A stretch of DNA of 6,388 nt from an uncultured Chlamydiae bacterium (GTDB lineage Bacteria; Chlamydiota; Chlamydiia; Chlamydiales; Rhabdochlamydiaceae): NCBI GenBank assembly GCA_903867585.1, contig CAIPRZ010000158.1:1-6388 (forward strand). The letters are read 5' to 3'. Below, piece after piece: positions 1-5,337 of this stretch. Each line of letters begins with the position of its first letter. Position 1 is the stretch's first letter. Under the pieces are notes generated by a model. That model made no database searches. It was not told where the DNA came from and worked only from the letters and a program-made list of their open reading frames with translations. The position numbers and the translations under genes are program-made.

Positions 1-92
1 CTTGCTTCCTCATTGAGACCAAAAGCTTGATGGTTACCACCTGCTGGTTGATAAGAAACCTGGGTAATAGTATGTAGTATAGGTGAGGTCAT
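1..92 (-). CDS. 5' end of an unidentified protein (partial, runs off left edge)
   Basis: An open frame begins with ATG at 92-90 on the minus strand and stays open for 30 codons to the window edge; the N-terminus starts MTSPILHTITQ and continues with a polar, Gly/Asn/Gln-containing stretch. There is no signal peptide or membrane segment in the visible part, and no family can be recognised from 30 residues. Support for it being a gene comes from the upstream context: a promoter-like pair (TTGCCC, 17 nt, TACAAT) ends about 30 bp before the start codon. The ribosome binding site is weak, only TAAAG three bases before ATG. A short spurious open frame remains possible. Confidence 0.5.
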   Translation of the reverse strand, partial: MTSPILHTITQVSYQPAGGNHQAFGLNEEA

Positions 93-96
93 AATC

Positions 97-126
97 TTTA
101 CAAATTATTAATATTAATTCTATTGT
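97..126 (+). promoter_or_regulatory. Weak candidate promoter for the phosphoesterase gene
   Basis: TTTACA (97-102, 5 of 6 to TTGACA) is followed after 18 nt by TATTGT (121-126, 4 of 6 to TATAAT). Transcription starting near 133 would put the inverted repeat at 144-175 in the leader. The TATAAA at 126-131 is a better -10 match but has no -35 partner at normal distance. It overlaps the leftward promoter candidate, so the two could compete. Confidence 0.25.
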
Positions 127-150
127 ATAAATAAATATTTAATAGGGCAA
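122..150 (-). promoter_or_regulatory. Candidate sigma-70-type promoter for the leftward partial gene
   Basis: On the minus strand TTGCCC (150-145, 4 of 6 matches to TTGACA) is followed after exactly 17 nt by TACAAT (127-122, 5 of 6 matches to TATAAT). Transcription would start near 115 and give a leader of about 23 nt before the ATG at 92. The whole spacer is AT-rich, so chance -10 matches are expected; the correct spacing is the main support. Confidence 0.45.
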
Positions 151-175
151 TTAAAAAATCAGACTTAATTGCTCT
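144..175. promoter_or_regulatory. Inverted repeat / leader hairpin upstream of the phosphoesterase
   Basis: AGGGCAATTAA (144-154) pairs with TTAATTGCTCT (165-175) over 11 bp with a single G-U pair and a 10-nt loop. It ends 25 bp before the phosphoesterase ATG and 4 bp before its AAGGGG ribosome-binding sequence. It also covers the -35 hexamer of the leftward promoter candidate. It could be a 5' leader hairpin or an operator for a dimeric regulator. No T-run follows it on either strand, so it is not a convincing terminator. Confidence 0.45.
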
Positions 176-200
176 TAATAAGGGGTTTTTGTAATTAATA

Positions 201-1349
201 ATGATTAAACTAGCTTTTTTTATAATATTAAGTCTTCATCTTCAAGGGAATGAGACTCTGTATGTGGCCTATGGGTCTAAGCCTCAGGAAGAGCTTATAA
301 TAGGGTATCTAGATGACCGAAAAGAGGGATTTATTAAGCTCGATGGGGGAGGAACCTTAAAAACCGAAGATACCCCCATCGATAAAAGCTACTATTTACA
401 TAGGGCCGTTTTGTCTGGGTTAAATCCAGGTCAGCTTGTAGCCTTTTCTCTTGGGTACCAAAAAAAGCTCTTTAAAACCCGCTCTTTAAAAGAGGGGGAT
501 TTAACCTTTGTGGTGGCAGGAGATTTATACCTAGCGGCTAAGCCTTTTATTGAGGGCATTATTTCTATGGCCTCACAAAACCCTGATTTTGTGGTTTTTG
601 GGGGGGATTTAGCCTATACGACCAACGGGCCGCTCCATTTCCCCAAAGAGAATTTTGCAAGGAAAAGGTACCAAACCTTTTTAAAGGTTTTAAATCGGTA
701 TTTAAAAAATAAAGCGGGGGAGATGATCCCTATTATGACAGCTATTGGTAATCATGATTATAGAATAGAAAAGGATCAGCTGGCTTTTCTCCTTTTTTTT
801 CCACCCCTTGCAAAATCGTATTTTCATTACGATTTAGGAAAACAGTTAGATCTTGTGATTTTAGATACCGGTCATATGGCTCCAGTTGACGGGTTGCAAA
901 CAAGCTTTTTAAAACAGACTCTCAAAGAGAGTCAAAAGCCGTATAAACTGGCTGTTTATCATGTTGGAGCGTATCCCGCCTTTTATGGTTTTGAAACACT
1001 AAGGCCTAAACAAATTAGAGAAAATTTCTGCCCTGAATTTGATGAATATGGCGTACAATTAGCTTTTGAACATCATAGCCATGCTTTTAAAATTACTCAC
1101 CCCTTAAAAAATAATACAATAGATCCTGAAGGGACAATCTATTTGGGGGATGGTTGTGTTGGAGTCAGTCCTAGAAAAGCTAAAAACAAAAGCGCCTGGT
1201 ACATAGAAAAAGCCCAGGCGCTTCAAAATTATTATAAGCTTACCCTAATAAACGGTAAGCTTACGGTCTACCCACTTAGCCTTAAAGGACAACCGATTCA
1301 TCAGTCCTTAGAGATAAAGTCTCAAATAGAGCGCTTGAGCGTTCAATAA
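201..1349 (+). CDS. Purple-acid-phosphatase-like metallophosphoesterase, probably exported
   Basis: This 382-residue protein has the two-part architecture of purple acid phosphatases. Residues 18-97 form a beta-rich Fn3-like domain ending in the typical HRAVLSGLNPGQ...FKTRSL pattern, and residues about 101-330 are a calcineurin-like domain. The metal motifs occur in order: D108 in AGDLY, D136 and Y139 in GGDLAYT (the D-x-x-Y spacing that supplies the iron-bound tyrosine in this family), N184 and H185 in GNHD, H254 in YHVGAY, and H292/H294 in HHSHAF. The family hydrolyses phosphomonoesters with a two-metal centre; the substrate here is unknown. The short hydrophobic N-terminus (K3, then residues 4-14) looks like a signal peptide, though the cleavage site is unclear. 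ATG at 201 is the only sensible start because an in-frame stop lies three codons upstream; AAGGGG at 180-185 is an unusually distant (15 nt) ribosome binding site. Oddities are Tyr in place of Gly in GDLG, and His in place of Gly before the HxH pair. The 3' end overlaps htpG tail to tail. Confidence 0.85.
   Translation: MIKLAFFIILSLHLQGNETLYVAYGSKPQEELIIGYLDDRKEGFIKLDGGGTLKTEDTPIDKSYYLHRAVLSGLNPGQLVAFSLGYQKKLFKTRSLKEGDLTFVVAGDLYLAAKPFIEGIISMASQNPDFVVFGGDLAYTTNGPLHFPKENFARKRYQTFLKVLNRYLKNKAGEMIPIMTAIGNHDYRIEKDQLAFLLFFPPLAKSYFHYDLGKQLDLVILDTGHMAPVDGLQTSFLKQTLKESQKPYKLAVYHVGAYPAFYGFETLRPKQIRENFCPEFDEYGVQLAFEHHSHAFKITHPLKNNTIDPEGTIYLGDGCVGVSPRKAKNKSAWYIEKAQALQNYYKLTLINGKLTVYPLSLKGQPIHQSLEIKSQIERLSVQ
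1182..1223 (-). terminator. Intrinsic terminator of the transporter-htpG unit, inside the phosphoesterase gene
   Basis: Read on the minus strand, AAGCGCCTGG (1223-1214) pairs perfectly with CCAGGCGCTT (1199-1190) across a 14-nt loop, and the stem is followed at once by TTGTTTTTA (1189-1181). A 10-bp GC-rich stem with a U-rich tail is a good factor-independent terminator. It lies 58 bp past the htpG stop codon, entirely within codons about 328-341 of the convergent phosphoesterase. No T-run follows on the plus strand, so it should act on leftward transcription only. Confidence 0.75.
1235..1263 (-). repeat. Second perfect hairpin between htpG stop and the terminator
   Basis: TAAGCTTACC (1235-1244) and GGTAAGCTTA (1254-1263) form a perfect 10-bp inverted repeat with a 9-nt loop. 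On the leftward transcript it begins 18 nt after the htpG stop codon, stands 11 nt upstream of the stronger terminator hairpin and is followed only by TAATTTTG. It may reinforce termination or protect the mRNA 3' end. On the plus strand the arms encode the similar peptides YKLT and GKLT of the phosphoesterase. Confidence 0.6.
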
Positions 1350-3036
1350 AACCGCTTAAACTCTCTGGAGCTAAAAGATTTTGTGATAAACAAACAAAGT
1401 CTTTTAGCCATAAGGCTAGGCTTTGCCCTTCACTTTCATCTTTAGTATTTAGTAATCGTTGCACAATCGGATTTTTACTATTTAATACAAGCTCTTGTGA
1501 TGTTGGCATCGAGGCTAAGCCTTCTTGCCTTGTCAGTTGCATGTATTCTTTAAATCGGCGCATCGATTCATCGATCACATAAAGTCCTGGCAGTGTTTTA
1601 GAATCAAAGCTTTTTAGCTTAATTTGTAAATCGCCAAAATAGGGGCTAATGGTAGAAATATCGGTTTCACTATTTTCTGATAGATGATCAGGCAACGTTC
1701 CATCAATGCGAGAAAAAGTGACCCCTTTTTTGGTTTCTACCACATTTAAAACAGCAGAATCCAAAGCAGAATTTAATAAAAATACAGGAATTTGTTTTTT
1801 ATTAAAGAGCTCAAGAAGGGTTTTATGCTGGTTGATATCTTGGGTGTAATAAAGGTTTTTTTTCTCATCAGAACTTACGGCTTCATCAAGGGTTTTAAAG
1901 GTGTCATCTACAGTCTTTAAAAGATAAAAAGGTTCGATTTTTTCAAACAGCTTTTCATCTTGTAAAATACCAAGCTTGATAACAGTTTCAATATCTGAAA
2001 AGTTTTTCTCAAAACTTTTTCGATCTTGGGTGAACTGATCGTTTAAAAGGGAGGTTACTTTTTTAGAGATATGGGTGGATAAAGAGCGGACATTTTTATC
2101 CATCTGTAAATAAGATCTAGAAACATTTAATGGAATGTCTGGGCTATCTATACATCCTTTTAAGACCGTTAAATAATCAGGGAGAAGATCTTTACAATCA
2201 TCAGAAACAAAGACTCTATTAGAAAATAGTCTCACATGGCTTTTTTGGAAGTCGTACTGTTTACCCATTTTTGGGAAATAGAGAATCCCTTTAACGTGGT
2301 AAGGATAGTCGATATTAATATGAACCCAAAAAAGAGGATCTTGATCAAAGGGATAAAGAACTTTATAAAACTCAATGTACTCTTCTTTGGTGATATTTTG
2401 AGGATTTTTTAACCAAAGTGGCTCTTTAGTTTCAAAAACCTCGTTATTAACCTCAAGCTTCACAGGGAAGAAACGGCAGTAGGTATTGAGAAGGTCTTTG
2501 ATTTTTGATTCTTCTAAAAATTCTAAAGAATCGTCATTGAGATGGAGGATGATTTGAGTGCCTTTAGTCTCTTTTTGGCGTGTTTCAAGAGTATAGTCGA
2601 CACCCCCGTCACAGCGCCAGTAAGCGCCTACCGCCCCTTCTTTAAAAGATAGGGAATAGATCTCAACAGATTTTGCCACCATGTAGCTTGAATAAAATCC
2701 CAACCCAAAATGACCGATGATACTTTCTGCGCCATTTTGATAATTTTTAGCAAACTCCTCAGCCCCTGAAAAAGCAATTTGAGCAATATAGCGCTCGATC
2801 TCATCAGCATCCATACCGATACCGGTATCAGATAAGGTGAGTGTTTTATTTTCTTTATCAATAGTTATAGATATCTGATCTATCACATCGCTTGTATAAG
2901 CAATTTTTCGTTTAGAAATGGCATCTTGGGCATTAGCCACAAGTTCGCGCAAGAAGACTTCCCGATCGGCATAAAGCCATTTTTTAATAATCGGTAAAAT
3001 GTTTTCAGTATTAATAGAAAGTTTTTTTTCGCTCAT
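1282..3036 (-). CDS. htpG: Molecular chaperone HtpG (bacterial Hsp90), short form
   Basis: HtpG is a dimeric cytosolic ATP-dependent chaperone that remodels late folding intermediates. All three Hsp90 parts can be followed over 584 residues, somewhat shorter than the roughly 620-630 of the E. coli type. The GHKL ATPase domain (about 1-200) has the catalytic Glu E31 and N35 in RELVANAQDAI, D70 in SDTGIGM and the glycine-rich lid GHFGLGFYSS (108-117). The middle domain (about 205-420) includes HVRLFSNRVFVSDDC and the catalytic loop IPLNVSRSYLQ, where R307 and Q311 match the ATP-contacting Arg and Gln of yeast Hsp90. The C-terminal dimerisation domain follows to 584, with NSKNPIVQRL near 519-528. 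The ATG at 3036 has AGG at 6 nt, and that AGG is the last sense codon of the transporter gene 3 nt upstream, so translation is probably coupled. The last 68 bp overlap the convergent phosphoesterase gene. HtpG genes are often heat-regulated; no heat-shock element is visible here. Confidence 0.97.
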   Translation of the reverse strand: MSEKKLSINTENILPIIKKWLYADREVFLRELVANAQDAISKRKIAYTSDVIDQISITIDKENKTLTLSDTGIGMDADEIERYIAQIAFSGAEEFAKNYQNGAESIIGHFGLGFYSSYMVAKSVEIYSLSFKEGAVGAYWRCDGGVDYTLETRQKETKGTQIILHLNDDSLEFLEESKIKDLLNTYCRFFPVKLEVNNEVFETKEPLWLKNPQNITKEEYIEFYKVLYPFDQDPLFWVHINIDYPYHVKGILYFPKMGKQYDFQKSHVRLFSNRVFVSDDCKDLLPDYLTVLKGCIDSPDIPLNVSRSYLQMDKNVRSLSTHISKKVTSLLNDQFTQDRKSFEKNFSDIETVIKLGILQDEKLFEKIEPFYLLKTVDDTFKTLDEAVSSDEKKNLYYTQDINQHKTLLELFNKKQIPVFLLNSALDSAVLNVVETKKGVTFSRIDGTLPDHLSENSETDISTISPYFGDLQIKLKSFDSKTLPGLYVIDESMRRFKEYMQLTRQEGLASMPTSQELVLNSKNPIVQRLLNTKDESEGQSLALWLKDFVCLSQNLLAPESLSGFIERSSALFETLSLRTDESVVL

Positions 3037-3039
3037 ATG

Positions 3040-4416
3040 TTACCTAAAAATACGGTTTATATCGACAATTCCACCCTCATGCAAAATCACTAAAATGATT
3101 GCAATCGGAGCTACCCATCGGACAAAGAAAATCCAGGGTTTAAATAGTTTTTTCCAAGAAGCACCTTTTAAAAATTCTTCTTGGGCAAATTTTTTATCCA
3201 TTCTCCAACCAGCAAAAATGGTTGTTAATAACGCAGCCATCGGTAGCATCCAAGAGCCGGTTAGATAATCAAGGCTATCAAAATAATCACGCCCATAAAG
3301 ACTTGACCAGTTTGCAAATAATTTACCAGTTCCTGTAAGCGCTGCTGGGATCCCCATAACAAAAACGCTGCCTGCTGAAATCATAACAGCTTTTGTTCGT
3401 GACCAGCTGAAAACTTCAATGAGGTTAGATACAAGCACTTCAAATAATGAAATCGAAGAGGTAAGGGCTGTAAAGACAAGGAGGAGGAAAAAGATTGTTG
3501 AAACCACAACCGTTCCAGGCAGTTTAGAAAATAAAATCGGTAGGGTTTTAAAAACAAGACCTGCTCCTGCTTGGGGCTCAAAGCCAAAGGTGAAGATAAT
3601 CGGAAAGATCATCAGAGCTGAAAAAAGAGAAACAAGAACTGTCATGCTGCTGACAATAAGCCCGGTTTTTGGCATATCTTCAGTGGATTTCATGTAGCTT
3701 CCATAGGTGATGATAATGCCAAGGCCAACACTTAAGGTGAATAGCGACATCCCAAGGGCATTAAGAAAGCTAGAGGCGGTGACTTTGGAAAAATCGGGCA
3801 TAAAGATGAACTTAAAGGCCGCCCCAAACCCAGGAAGGGTGGTTGAGTAAATAAAAAGGCCAATGAGGATAAATAGTAAAGCTGGGGTCAAAATACTGGC
3901 CCAATGCTCGATCCCTTTACGAATACCTCCATAAACCACACCCACATTGAGAAGGATAAAAATAAAATTCCAAAATAAATTGATATCGCCTGAGTTATAT
4001 AAAAGGCCAAAAAGGTTAGATATTTCTGTTGGCGATTTATTTAAGGTAAAGTTATTGAGCGACATCATCATGTAATTTAGACACCACCCTGAAACCACGC
4101 AATAGTAGGAAAGGATCAAAAAGGTGGTCAAAATATTGAACCAGCCTAGAAGTTTCCAATTATTAGAATTATTTGATAATTCCCCGAAGGTCCCAACCGC
4201 ACTTTTTTGAGCCCCACGACCCATTAAAAGCTCCCCAATGAAGACAGGAAGGGCAATAAAAATGGTAAATATTAGATAGAGGAGGACAAAAACCCCACCC
4301 CCATTTTGGCCGGTGACGTAGGGGAAACGCCATAGGCTTCCTAGCCCGATGGCAGAACCTGCTGCTGCCATAATAAATCCAAGTCTTGATCCCCAATGCT
4401 CTCGTGGTTGTTTCAT
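3040..4416 (-). CDS. Na+-dependent transporter of the neurotransmitter:sodium symporter (NSS/SNF) family
   Basis: This inner-membrane, LeuT-fold secondary transporter of 458 residues has about 11 predicted membrane helices, the size of many bacterial amino-acid/Na+ symporters of the family. TM1 carries the signature RLGFIMAAAGSAIGLGSLWRFPY (11-33), including the unwound GxG segment and R30. TM6 has LFTLSVGLGIIITYGSY with T227 and S229 at the LeuT T254/S256 positions. TM8 has TALTSS, where T319/S320 correspond to the Na2-site residues T354/S355. Family members take up amino acids or related compounds; the substrate cannot be told from sequence. The LeuT Na1 ligand N27 is Ser here (S27). I chose ATG at 4416 because GAAAG lies 7 nt upstream; a TTG two codons earlier (4422) has its putative binding site only 1 nt away. 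It is first in a likely operon with htpG. Confidence 0.93.
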   Translation of the reverse strand: MKQPREHWGSRLGFIMAAAGSAIGLGSLWRFPYVTGQNGGGVFVLLYLIFTIFIALPVFIGELLMGRGAQKSAVGTFGELSNNSNNWKLLGWFNILTTFLILSYYCVVSGWCLNYMMMSLNNFTLNKSPTEISNLFGLLYNSGDINLFWNFIFILLNVGVVYGGIRKGIEHWASILTPALLFILIGLFIYSTTLPGFGAAFKFIFMPDFSKVTASSFLNALGMSLFTLSVGLGIIITYGSYMKSTEDMPKTGLIVSSMTVLVSLFSALMIFPIIFTFGFEPQAGAGLVFKTLPILFSKLPGTVVVSTIFFLLLVFTALTSSISLFEVLVSNLIEVFSWSRTKAVMISAGSVFVMGIPAALTGTGKLFANWSSLYGRDYFDSLDYLTGSWMLPMAALLTTIFAGWRMDKKFAQEEFLKGASWKKLFKPWIFFVRWVAPIAIILVILHEGGIVDINRIFR

Positions 4417-4470
4417 AGTCAATCTTTCGTTGTGAAGAATTTGAGTAGTTTCCTAGATAAATAGGTTTAC

Positions 4471-4476
4471 TGTCAA
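4471..4476 (-). promoter_or_regulatory. Candidate -35 element for the transporter-htpG unit
   Basis: A perfect TTGACA lies on the minus strand at 4476-4471, 54 bp before the transporter ATG. No good -10 follows: the best choices are TAGGAA at 15 nt or GAAACT at 18 nt, each only 3 of 6. It faces outward from the rightward TTGACT at 4489-4494 with 12 bp between the GTCAA and TTGAC cores. This is a tentative half-promoter only. Confidence 0.25.
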
Positions 4477-4488
4477 TTGAGCTTAGGG

Positions 4489-4517
4489 TTGACTTTATTA
4501 AGATTTAGTGATATAAT
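4489..4517 (+). promoter_or_regulatory. Strong sigma-70-type promoter for the small membrane protein gene
   Basis: TTGACT (4489-4494) and TATAAT (4512-4517) are separated by exactly 17 nt, giving 11 of 12 consensus matches at optimal spacing. Transcription would begin near 4524, only about 18 nt before the ATG at 4542 and next to the first copy of the 16-bp direct repeat. This is the best promoter in the window and suggests the small gene is well expressed. Confidence 0.75.
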
Positions 4518-4525
4518 TTTATTTA

Positions 4526-4541
4526 AAATTACAGGTTAATT
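4526..4541 (+). repeat. 16-bp direct repeat, copy 1 (contains the ribosome binding site of the small gene)
   Basis: AAATTACAGGTTAATT ends on the base immediately before the ATG at 4542. Its central AGG (4533-4535) lies 6 nt from the start and is the evident Shine-Dalgarno sequence. An identical 16-mer lies at 4816-4831; the flanking bases differ at both ends. Confidence 0.85.
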
Positions 4542-4829
4542 ATGAAGCTAATAAAGATAATTATATCGATTTTAATTATGACCACTTTTGGTTTTATAGC
4601 CTATAAATGGGATAAAAAGCGAAAGCTTGATACGTATTTTATAGAGCAATTTGCTTTAGATAGACAGACTCAAATTTCCCGTAACGAGGCTGGACATGGT
4701 GAGCTTTTTGAAAAAGCCCTCCAGCAAATGGAAAAAGAGCATTATAATCCTCAAGAAATCTATGATATTATGGTAAAAGGGTTTGATAAGGCTTCTAGCT
4801 CTAACCCCTCTTCAGAAATTACAGGTTAA
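4542..4829 (+). CDS. Hypothetical small single-span membrane protein (95 aa)
   Basis: The product is not recognised. It starts MKLIK, has one hydrophobic helix at about residues 4-22, then the basic stretch KWDKKRK (23-29), and ends in a charged, mostly helical tail (about 30-85) and a Ser-rich C-terminus. Net positive charge after the helix makes it unclear which side the tail faces, and the hydrophobic part could also be an uncleaved signal peptide; there is no lipobox cysteine. It is likely a real gene because it has a near-consensus promoter, AGG 6 nt before ATG, and fills the space between divergent and convergent neighbours. Its TAA at 4827-4829 overlaps the TAA of the opposing MauE-like gene. 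It is bracketed by 16-bp direct repeats, so it may be a separate acquisition or insertion. Confidence 0.75.
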   Translation: MKLIKIIISILIMTTFGFIAYKWDKKRKLDTYFIEQFALDRQTQISRNEAGHGELFEKALQQMEKEHYNPQEIYDIMVKGFDKASSSNPSSEITG

Positions 4830-4831
4830 TT
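4816..4831 (+). repeat. 16-bp direct repeat, copy 2 (contains both convergent stop codons)
   Basis: This is the second perfect copy of AAATTACAGGTTAATT, 290 bp from the first. On the plus strand it encodes the final ITG and stop of the small membrane protein. On the minus strand it provides the stop of the MauE-like gene and most of its last Asn codon. No start codon follows this copy, so the AGG has no ribosome-binding role here. Confidence 0.85.
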
Positions 4832-5329
4832 TTTAGCACTCATCATTAAAACACCCATAGCAAGCATCAAAACGATTTCAAATAGGCTCACTACTGTCAG
4901 TGGGAGTTTTATGGCTGTGCCAAGACAGGCGCAGTTAATTTTTCTTCTTTTTATAAGCGCATAAATTACTGAAATAGCATTTATCCCCATAACAGCAATT
5001 AATGTATAATTAGCTATTTTTATAGAACGCAAGGATACATACATAATTCCAATAGAGGCCTCTACAATCGGATAAATAATTAAGTAGGGTGGGAAAACAC
5101 GTGAAAAAAGATCATACTCTTTAAATCCTTCCAAAAAGCCTTTAATATCGACCCACTTAAAAAGGGCAAAAAAACTCAAGAAAAACCCCATAAAGCGATA
5201 CATAAAAGTTTGTGTGGAATTCATCAAAACAAAACTTAAGACACCAGCATAAAGGGTAATAATAAGTAGCGGCCAATACTGGATAATCCCTTTGGATCCT
5301 TGAGTCTCAAATTCTTTGTGATCGTGCAT
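4826..5329 (-). CDS. MauE/DoxX-like redox-associated integral membrane protein
   Basis: This 167-residue protein is dominated by membrane helices, roughly at 18-36, 42-60, 80-98, 106-127 and 144-164. The pattern FKWVDIKGFLEGFKEYDLFS...YPIVEASIGIMY, followed by the loop INCACLGTAIKLPLTVVSLFE, matches MauE/DoxX-type proteins, where a cysteine pair precedes the last helix. C133 and C135 form the CxC. MauE itself is needed for disulfide-rich methylamine dehydrogenase maturation; relatives are thought to relay redox equivalents in the membrane, but the function here is not established. The N-terminus MHDHKEF has two histidines of unknown importance. ATG at 5329 lies 8 nt after the cyclase stop and has no Shine-Dalgarno sequence (AAAAACCC precedes it), so translation probably depends on coupling to the cyclase gene. 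The stop interlocks with that of the opposing small gene. Confidence 0.75.
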   Translation of the reverse strand: MHDHKEFETQGSKGIIQYWPLLIITLYAGVLSFVLMNSTQTFMYRFMGFFLSFFALFKWVDIKGFLEGFKEYDLFSRVFPPYLIIYPIVEASIGIMYVSLRSIKIANYTLIAVMGINAISVIYALIKRRKINCACLGTAIKLPLTVVSLFEIVLMLAMGVLMMSAKN

Positions 5330-5337
5330 GGGTTTTT

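Noticed and set aside
917..933. Perfect 7-bp hairpin GACTCTC-AAA-GAGAGTC
   Set aside because: It lies mid-gene in the phosphoesterase, is followed on minus only by TGTTTTAAAA, and is too far beyond the better htpG terminator to be needed.
1370..1408. 9-bp inverted repeat GCTAAAAGA/TCTTTTAGC as a terminator for the phosphoesterase
   Set aside because: It has an AT-rich stem, a 21-nt loop and no T-run afterwards, and it lies within htpG coding sequence.
2628..2861. Minus-strand 77-codon frame within htpG, and similar frames at 3381-3587, 4169-4396 and 5307-5501
   Set aside because: Each lies wholly or almost wholly inside a confident gene in another frame, without its own recognisable features.
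2999..3697. Plus-strand open frames of about 90 codons opposite the transporter and htpG
   Set aside because: They lie antisense to two clearly recognised genes, have no recognisable domain, and look like shadow frames.
4417..4422. TTG start two codons upstream of the transporter ATG
   Set aside because: The GAAAG binding sequence would be only 1 nt from TTG but is 7 nt from the ATG at 4416.
4703..4717. Palindrome GCTTTTTGAAAAAGC in the small gene
   Set aside because: It arises from ordinary Lys/Phe codons, has low stability, and no tail supports termination.
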